The position numbers and the translations under genes were made by a program. The notes under the pieces are model-generated. The model did not search any database and had not been told where the DNA came from. It was given only the letters and a program-made list of their open reading frames with translations. 64,000 nucleotides of DNA from Escarpia spicata (lineage: Eukaryota; Annelida; Polychaeta; Sabellida; Siboglinidae): NCBI GenBank assembly GCA_963995525.1, contig OZ023206.1, positions 47,935,585-47,999,584 of the forward strand. Direction: 5' to 3'. Each line of letters starts with the position of its first letter. Position 1 is the stretch's first letter. Shown piece by piece: positions 57,955 to 64,000 of the stretch.

Positions 57955-60505
57955 AACAAGATTTGACAAGATTTAACAAGATTGCCATCCAGAAAATTAC
58001 TCTGGATGGCAGTTGGACAAGGAAGCCTTTTGGCTTATCGAGAGTCCAATACTTTTTATCTACATGTATCCCGCCTTTTTAAGGTGAGTGTCGATTTTAT
58101 TTTTAAACATATTCACGCTACTAGCACCAACACAATCAGGAGATAATCTGTTCCATTCATTTACAGTCCTTTGTGAGAATGAGAACTTTCTTATATCTAA
58201 TCTACACTGCTCCTTTACTAATGTAGCTTCATGTCCTCTGGTCCTTCTATCTTTCTTAACTGAGAAAAAAATGTTTCTATCAATATTTTCATAACCATTC
58301 AATATTTTAAACACTTCTATGTGATCTCCTCTCAATCTCCTGGTCTCTAGTGTTGTTAAACCACATTCTTTTAGGCGTATTTCGTAACTAAGATCCCTCA
58401 GATTTGGTATCATTTTAGTCGCTCTCCTCTGTACTCTTTCTAGCATATCTATGTCCTTCTTGCGATATGGCCTCCATGCTTGTATACAATATTCTAAATG
58501 AGGCCTCACTATTGTTTTGTACAGCGGTACTATTAATTCTTTTTTCTTATACGCTATATTTCGCCTAATTAATCCAAGGATTTGATTTCCCTTTGACGCT
58601 GCAATTCCGCACTGCTCTGAAACCTTCATATCAGCACTAATGGTTAACCCTAAGTCCTTTTCTTTTACAGTAGTACTTAGAACAGTACCCCCCATTTTAT
58701 ATTTTACCTCTTCATTCCCATGACCTGTGTGGAGGCATTTACATTTCCCAAAATTGAACAGCATTTGCCACTTTTCAGACCATTTGATCAACCTATCAAG
58801 ATCATCTTGTAAATGCTGTCTGTCTCCATCACTTTTAATCCTTCTAAACACTTTTGTATCATCCGCAAATTTTAACACCTTGCTTGTTATATCATCGTCC
58901 AAATCGTTGATATATATTAAGAATAATATAGGTCCTAGTACTGATCCCTGTGGTACCCCACTCAATACCGATTTCCAGTTTGAAGCCTCCCCATCAACTA
59001 CTACACGTTGTCTTCTGTCATTCAGCCATTTTTCTATCCAGTTTATTATACCATTTCCTATGCCATGGGCCTTTAGCTTAAGGAGTAATCTTTGATGTGG
59101 TACTTTGTCGAAAGCTTTTTGAAAATCTAAATAGATGATATCTACTGGTGATCCCTCATCTACCCACCTAGTGATGTCTTCCAAAAAACATAACATATTT
59201 GTTAAGCATGACCTCGCTTTTAAAAACCCATGTTGAGATGGGTTTATCAAGTTATGTTTAACAAGAAAATCCACCATGTGATCTTTAATTAGTCTTTCTA
59301 ATAATTTGCAAATAACTGATGTTAAACTCACTGGTCTATAGTTCTCTGACTTGTTTCTCGAACCTTTTTTAAATAACGGTATAATGTTTGCCTCTTTCCA
59401 TTCTAAAGGAACCACTCCCTCTTCTAATGACAAATTAAAAACTGTTGCAAGCGGTGCGCTAATTTGTTCTACAATTTCCAATAGTAGTTTGGGCGGAATC
59501 CCGTCCACTCCAGGTGATTTATTATCCTTCATAGCCCTTATTTTCTTAGCTACCATTTCCGAGGTTACAACTAACTGTCCTAAATAGTCTGAATCTGCCC
59601 CCTTGAACTTAGCCTCTGGTACTGGCAGTGAACTAATATCTTCCCTGGTAAACACTGAACTAAAATACTCATTCAGGTCTTCTGCCATTAAGAATTCCTC
59701 TGATATTGTATTTCCAGCACTATCTTCTAGAGGACCGACCTTATCCTGAACTTTCTGTTTGCTTCGAATATACGCATACAAACTCTTACTGTCATGTTTT
59801 ATATTAGTAGCAAATTTTTTTTCAAAGCTTCTCTTTGAATTTCTAATTTCAGCTGTAGCTTGATTAAGTGCTTCTTTATAAATGTTGTAGTCTTCATCAT
59901 TTCCAGTACATATATATGACTTCCACATCATTTGTTTATATTTAATTTTTCTAATGGCTTCTTTCGATAAGTGTTTCTTTTTAGACCGTTTCCCTTGTTT
60001 TTTGAAAGGTACAAATTTATCGACTATGCACTTAATTTCACTATTTAAGATATTCCAGCATTCGGTTGCTGTCTTATTCTTCAGTGTGTTATTCCAGTCT
60101 ATCTTTGCTAAATATTTCCTCATGTCCTTATACCTTCCTTTGTGGAAATGTCTCCTATACTGCTTTTTACTATTCCTTTCTGATTTTACTTTGATGGTAA
60201 AATGTATCTGGTTGTGATCACTACTCCCCAGTGGCTCACATATCTTGACATTGTCAACTAATTCTTTCTGTGAGGACAAAACTAAGTCTAACACATTCTC
60301 TCCCCTGGTTGGTTCTAGCACATGTTGAGAAAGGAAACTATCTTGTACTAAAACTAAAAACTTGTGGTCCTCACTCCCCATACTCTGTAGAGATTTCCAT
60401 TGTATATGCCCAAGGTTAAAGTCCCCCATAATAATACAGTTCCGTTTGCTTACTTCCCTTATAGCGTTTTGTATTTTTTCATTCTCTTCTATGCTTATGT
60501 TTGGA
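57955..60505 (-). mobile_element. CR1-like LINE, 5'-truncated, ORF open
   Basis: Inserted on the minus strand, with the empty site in copy A near 23425 (GACCCAATCAACAGGTGGTG). It starts at the place equivalent to about 20484 of the full-length copy, so 5' truncation removed ORF1 and half the endonuclease. The 3' UTR has a perfect hairpin, GCCATCCAG-AGTAATTTT-CTGGATGGC (minus strand, about 58012-57987), followed by AATCTTG-type tail repeats, as in CR1/L2 LINEs. Confidence 0.9.
58060..60504 (-). CDS. LINE endonuclease C-half and reverse transcriptase
   Basis: The frame is open from the truncation point; the first ATG is at 60429 and gives 789 residues. It carries MGDFNLGHIQ and LGSSDHNQIHF (endonuclease end), NKSPGVDGIPPKLLLEIVEQ, KKGSRNKSENYRPVSLTSV, LDFQKAFDKVPHQRLLLKL (RT catalytic Asp region), LSGVPQGSVLGPILFLIYIN and KFADDTKVFR (the FADD catalytic pair, 58869-58858). 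It ends VNEWNRLSPDCVGASSVNMF. It should nick DNA and reverse-transcribe its RNA if complete, but the endonuclease catalytic start is gone. No stop or frameshift, so insertion is fairly recent. Closest relative in the window is the dead copy at 18305-22983. Confidence 0.92.
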   Translation of the reverse strand, partial: PNISIEENEKIQNAIREVSKRNCIIMGDFNLGHIQWKSLQSMGSEDHKFLVLVQDSFLSQHVLEPTRGENVLDLVLSSQKELVDNVKICEPLGSSDHNQIHFTIKVKSERNSKKQYRRHFHKGRYKDMRKYLAKIDWNNTLKNKTATECWNILNSEIKCIVDKFVPFKKQGKRSKKKHLSKEAIRKIKYKQMMWKSYICTGNDEDYNIYKEALNQATAEIRNSKRSFEKKFATNIKHDSKSLYAYIRSKQKVQDKVGPLEDSAGNTISEEFLMAEDLNEYFSSVFTREDISSLPVPEAKFKGADSDYLGQLVVTSEMVAKKIRAMKDNKSPGVDGIPPKLLLEIVEQISAPLATVFNLSLEEGVVPLEWKEANIIPLFKKGSRNKSENYRPVSLTSVICKLLERLIKDHMVDFLVKHNLINPSQHGFLKARSCLTNMLCFLEDITRWVDEGSPVDIIYLDFQKAFDKVPHQRLLLKLKAHGIGNGIINWIEKWLNDRRQRVVVDGEASNWKSVLSGVPQGSVLGPILFLIYINDLDDDITSKVLKFADDTKVFRRIKSDGDRQHLQDDLDRLIKWSEKWQMLFNFGKCKCLHTGHGNEEVKYKMGGTVLSTTVKEKDLGLTISADMKVSEQCGIAASKGNQILGLIRRNIAYKKKELIVPLYKTIVRPHLEYCIQAWRPYRKKDIDMLERVQRRATKMIPNLRDLSYEIRLKECGLTTLETRRLRGDHIEVFKILNGYENIDRNIFFSVKKDRRTRGHEATLVKEQCRLDIRKFSFSQRTVNEWNRLSPDCVGASSVNMFKNKIDTHLKKAGYM

Positions 60506-60889
60506 TAAGCATGTGGTGTAACCTGTAAACCAATCAGCAGGGGGCATTTTAGCTAGTTAAGGAGCCAATCTCCTTGTTTCAGCAGCGGATGCTTTGGGAA
60601 GCTGGTACATTTACTAAATTCACGCGTTTTCAAAAGCTCCCACCCACCATTCCAGATTAATACGAACTGCTGTACTTATGTTTATAGTTAGTTATAGTTG
60701 TCTAGTTCGTAGGTAGTTGTTTTACTTGTAGATTATGGAAATTGTATCGTGGAACTGCATATGTTCACTGGTTTATAGACACTATAATATACTTTAAAAT
60801 ATTAAAATTCGAAACTTTCATTTTTCATATCCAAGAATAATGTTAAATTACCTGGTAGAGGCTTTCGTTGACGTGTCACGTCGACTTCA

Positions 60890-61621
60890 TCAGTACCTAT
60901 GACGCTGAATGACGTCATCGTACACGTGAGGCAGTTCGTAATTGCCCTCGTCTCTGTTGATGGGTGTTTGGGTTTTTCTTATCCAGATGGCTTCCTTGAT
61001 TTGCCGAATTCTTCTGTTGGGTTCTTTGTCAACAATTGTCACTCCCTCCCAGTCTATGATATGGTTTTCAGTTGTCGCATGGTCTGTAAGGGCGGATTTA
61101 TTGATGGTAGGCATCAATCTTTTTTTTCCGCTCCTTGTGTATTTCTCATTTTTCGTGTTGTCTACATCCTTTCTGTGTTCCTCCAGTCTTGTTTTGAGTA
61201 GTCTTCCTGTCTCCCCAATGTATTCCCCACCACAATTCTTGCACGGTATTTGGTACACCAGTTCGCCCTGTTCTTCTAGCTGTACTTTGTCCTTGGGATG
61301 TACCAACAGGTGTCTGAGGGTGGTGTGGGGACGCATGGCCGTTGCTACTCCATATTTTTTCAGTACTCGATGTACTCTCTCCGATACCCCCTCTATGTAT
61401 GGGATGACTACTTGGCTCCGATAGTTTTTGTCCTTAGTCTTTTTGTTGGTCTTTTTCTTCTTACTGCTATCTGTCGCCTTTTTCAAGGCCCACGACGGAT
61501 AGCCACATACTCTTAGAGCTCCTCTCAGGTGTTCCACCTCTTCTTTCTTGTCCCCCTCCTCCGAAGTTATTGTCTCACACCTGTTCATAAGGGTTTTGAC
61601 AACTCCCAACTTCTGATGCAA
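60890..61621 (-). CDS. Penelope-like GIY-YIG endonuclease C-terminus
   Basis: An open frame of 243 residues. Residues ~1-65 are the RT-EN linker (HQKLGVVKTLMNRCE, LRVCGYPSWALKK), then a Lys-rich stretch. VVIPYIEGVSERVHRVLKKY follows at ~70-90, and then the GIY-YIG-type core GELVYQIPCKNCGGEYIGET then GRLLKTRLEEHRKDV at ~117-152. The C-terminal helix TDHATTENHIIDW is at ~183-195. This endonuclease nicks target DNA for Penelope-like insertion. The reverse transcriptase is absent: the right inverted arm replaces it, so the fragment cannot move alone. No stop codons interrupt it. Confidence 0.88.
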   Translation of the reverse strand: MHQKLGVVKTLMNRCETITSEEGDKKEEVEHLRGALRVCGYPSWALKKATDSSKKKKTNKKTKDKNYRSQVVIPYIEGVSERVHRVLKKYGVATAMRPHTTLRHLLVHPKDKVQLEEQGELVYQIPCKNCGGEYIGETGRLLKTRLEEHRKDVDNTKNEKYTRSGKKRLMPTINKSALTDHATTENHIIDWEGVTIVDKEPNRRIRQIKEAIWIRKTQTPINRDEGNYELPHVYDDVIQRHRY

Positions 61622-61665
61622 CTCCCAACTTCTGCCTCACGTGTACGATGACGTCATTCAGCGTC

Positions 61666-61712
61666 ATAGGTACTGATGAAGTCGACGTGACACGTCAACG
61701 AAAGCCTCTACC
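61666..61712 (+). ncRNA. Hammerhead-ribozyme-like motif in the inverted arm
   Basis: CTGATGA (61673-61679), a stem GTCGACGT/ACGTCAAC with a three-base loop (61681-61699), GAAA (61700-61703), then CTC before TACC, which can pair with GGTA upstream. The mirror copy is on the minus strand at about 60893-60863. Penelope-like elements are known to carry minimal hammerhead ribozymes. The third stem is very short here, so activity is uncertain. Confidence 0.4.
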
Positions 61713-61978
61713 AGGTAATTTAACATTATTCTTGGATATGAAAAATTAAAGTTACGAATTTGAAAACGAACTATCCTGAAGAATGTTCAGTAACTTTAAA
61801 ATATTGTTACATTTAATTTTTTATCAATTTCAAATCTGTTAACTTACGTATATTTTAAACTTAGTTTATGTTATTCTTTATACGTATTTGTACATACTAG
61901 ACCACGGGCTTCTTACCTACAATGAACATATTCTTATGGTGAAAGTTACATTATGTAAACATTATTATTGTTTCAGTC

Positions 61979-62106
61979 CCGCGGGCGGGCGGGCGGGCGG
62001 GCCGGCGGGCGGGCGGGCGGGCGGGCGGGCGGGCGGGCGGGCGGGCGGGCGGGCGGGCGGGCGGGCGGGCGGGCGGGCGGGCGGGCGGGCGGGCGGGCGG
62101 GCGGGT
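61979..62106. repeat. (GGGC)n array
   Basis: About 31 tandem GGGC units. ORFs with AGGR or PPAR periods are artefacts. Strongly GC-rich against AT-rich flanks. Confidence 0.97.
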
Positions 62107-62862
62107 GGGTGTTGTTAAATGTTGTTATTAATAATTTGAAGTGTAGTGGATGAGTTTCGTTTCCAGTGTTGATGGTCTGCATCACTACAATGACGTTTTG
62201 CTTGAATCACTGGCAAACGAGTTGCAAAGCATCATCGGGCAAGAACACCGACTCGATGATCTGATTGAATGCCGCCAGTCGCTGTCATAGCACATGATCC
62301 CTCCTCTTGTGAGCCATGTGATTTTTAGACAGAATCAGCTGGAAAACAAACCACGCTTCGTCGTCGACCTGTGACCTCAACGAAGCTGAGAGACCCGGCT
62401 GACCATGGTGTGCCCGTGGCTGTATCACCTGCTCTTCTACACCCATGCATGTGTACGCACCCACACCCACCTAGAAAGATGCAGCCACGCCACCACCATT
62501 CCTCCAACAGTTCCAACAAACAGCCCATCAAGGACCTGTCCACTATTATATAATAGATGTCGGACACTGTTTTCTCTGTGATGTTTACCTACACACTAAA
62601 GAATTTGTAATTTATCTCGCCCCCAGCAATTGTTTTCTTGCTATTGTTTTTGTTGTCTGTCCTTTTGGTACTATACATATATATATATACTGTTTTTTTT
62701 TACATACATTTGCATTCTATGTTTTACATTTCAACACTTGTGTGTATATCTGAATAATGTGTTACTTTGCTATGCTGTTGGGACTAATAAAGGTATTATT
62801 ATCCTTATCTGGGCGACTGTTTTTAATCACCTGTGACTATCGTCTGTAATTATCCATGTTGT
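62107..62862 (+). other. Unassigned stretch with short coding-like frame
   Basis: 62156-62290 holds a plus frame (VDGLHHYNDVLLESLANELQ, then EHRLDDLIECRQSLS and stop) with balanced composition. Downstream GC is higher than elsewhere to about 62555. I do not recognise it. The rest is AT-rich with AATAAA-like motifs. Confidence 0.3.
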
Positions 62863-63110
62863 TGCCAGCTAATGTTGTTGTCAACATTTTTCGTTGTGAA
62901 CAAGTGTTATGTACATCTCGTCTAGTTTTGGCATTTGCATCGTTGTCAATTTCTGTATTGGTGTTGACATATGTACTGCAGTTTATATTAGTTACTGTTA
63001 TTATGAAGGTTGACTTGTTTGTGTGTATTTTGGCGAAACACATGGCACAAGCATACAGCTACAGATAGTGCTTCGTTTCTTTTTACGTTTTCGGTTATGT
63101 GAACGTTTCT

Positions 63111-64000
63111 GACAACGAATCACTACAGATTTATACAGTAATGCTCGGGTTATCTGCAAGTTTGACGTTGTCAGGACCTTAAAGCTCTTCCATGTTACAA
63201 TTTGTTTTACCTGTTTTGTATCTGTTCGTTACAGATTTGACGATTGATTCTATGACGAATAAATCCGCTTCAATGTCCTTGATTTGGGCGTCTACACCCA
63301 TCACTAACAATGTTTCAGAAAATATGAATTGTGTTTTAAAGGAAAAGTCCTTTATTGAAGGGCAGCAAAGATGCACGTTACGCTGTCATATTATTTCCAA
63401 ACCAAACCTGACAGTATCCGTCAGTGTTATCATATTGTTGCCGCTAAAATGAGTATTGGAATGTCCATAAGTATTCGAAATAAAAAAGTCAATATCACCC
63501 AGCTCAGAAGAAACAGTAGGAACCGCTTAAATAAAAAAATCAGGAAATAAACAACCTCGAATATTTGAAAATAATACAACATCTTACTCATTGCTGTGCT
63601 TGTCTGTTTTATCTTAAATAAATTAAACTGCACAGGATTCCCATGTCACAGCGCTAACTTTAAACAAGCTACAACCAATAATGTATTATGTGCTGGTGAC
63701 ACCCCAAAATTAAGTGTGAAAAAAGAGTAACATTTGATGCAGGAAATGTTTTGAAAAACAAATTCAGAAAGTACAATTCTAACACCAACATAGTAGAACC
63801 ACACTTGTAAATCTAAGGTTAGACGGTCATTGAAATTGGATAAATTTATATATTTGAGAGAGAAAAAATAGACACATAAAACCTAGGAAATCAATAAATT
63901 ACATGTGATATATTTCACTTGATCAATATCATATGAACTATTGATTTTCCAAATATCAATGGATTTCAACCTACATTGTTGCCACCAATATATTATGACA
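63111..64000. other. Sequence past the duplication; possible short exon
   Basis: On the minus strand 63332-63225 is a possible exon. It has acceptor-like TTCTGAAACATTGTTAG, then a frame GVDAQIKDIEADLFVIESIV and KSVTNRYKTG, and donor-like ACAG|GTAAAA. Nothing else in this end stretch is supported. Confidence 0.25.

Larger units (their letters stand above)
60804..61792 (-). mobile_element. Penelope-like 3' end with inverted terminal repeats
   Basis: Flanked by a 13-bp direct repeat ACTTTAAAATATT (60791-60803 and 61793-61805). Left arm (about 60811-60930) and right arm (about 61633-61755) are near-identical inverted repeats of ~120 bp. The right arm goes on about 35 bases further. Between them is only a C-terminal ORF fragment with a GIY-YIG domain. 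Penelope-like elements are known to carry pseudo-LTRs and inverted partial copies. Confidence 0.88.

Noticed and set aside
61888..62185. Gly/Arg- and Pro/Ala-rich ORFs
   Set aside because: Translations of the GGGC array.

Overview
This is a AT-rich eukaryotic genomic window, packed with non-LTR, LTR and Penelope-like retroelements, DNA transposon relics, SINEs, foldback elements and long microsatellites. The mix (PHD/esterase-type CR1 LINEs, RTE-like LINEs, GIY-YIG Penelope-like elements, Tigger, CACTA-like relics, tRNA-headed SINEs) suggests a marine invertebrate, perhaps a lophotrochozoan. That placement is inference from element types only.

The one host gene I can support well is on the minus strand at about 36424-34175. 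It is a five-exon gene with a TATA box, consensus splice junctions whose phases agree, a stop codon and an AATAAA signal. It encodes a 119-residue secreted precursor: signal peptide, acidic propeptide, a dibasic KR cleavage site, and a strongly cationic 69-residue domain with eight cysteines. I do not recognise its family. The layout fits a host-defence (antimicrobial-like) or other secreted cysteine-rich peptide.

The frame of the window is a large, old, direct segmental duplication. Copy A starts at base 1 and runs to about 26305; copy B runs from 36456 to about 63110. The two share homologous blocks in the same order, separated by insertions private to each copy. The first base of copy A matches the TATA-box edge of the peptide gene in copy B, so a paralogous peptide gene probably lies just left of the window. 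A third, inverted partial copy (C, 27712-30775) mirrors A 0.8-2.8 kb.

Layout. 1-9.4 kb: peptide-gene 5' flank homologue, GGCA array, repeats, a degenerate RTE-like LINE (4.6-7.75 kb) and a degenerate CACTA-like transposase (8.4-9.39 kb). 9.39-14.42 kb: an LTR retrotransposon with a long intact Gag-type ORF and no pol. 14.4-18.3 kb: shared repeats and foldback elements. 18.3-23.0 kb: a full-length but broken CR1-like LINE absent from copy B. 23-27.7 kb: LINE and SINE fragments. 27.7-30.8 kb: inverted copy C. 30.8-34.2 kb: SINE, microsatellites, an RT scrap. 34.2-36.4 kb: the peptide gene. 36.5-50.1 kb: copy B of the first 9.4 kb, with a LINE fragment and an RTE-like LINE with target-site duplication added. 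50-53.8 kb: microsatellite, LINE endonuclease scrap, Tigger C-terminus, shared repeats. 53.8-56.3 kb: a Penelope-like 5' half with an embedded 54-bp minisatellite. 56.4-60.5 kb: shared repeats and a 5'-truncated CR1-like LINE with an open 789-codon RT frame. 60.8-61.8 kb: a Penelope-like 3' end with inverted terminal repeats. 62-64 kb: a GGGC array and unassigned sequence.
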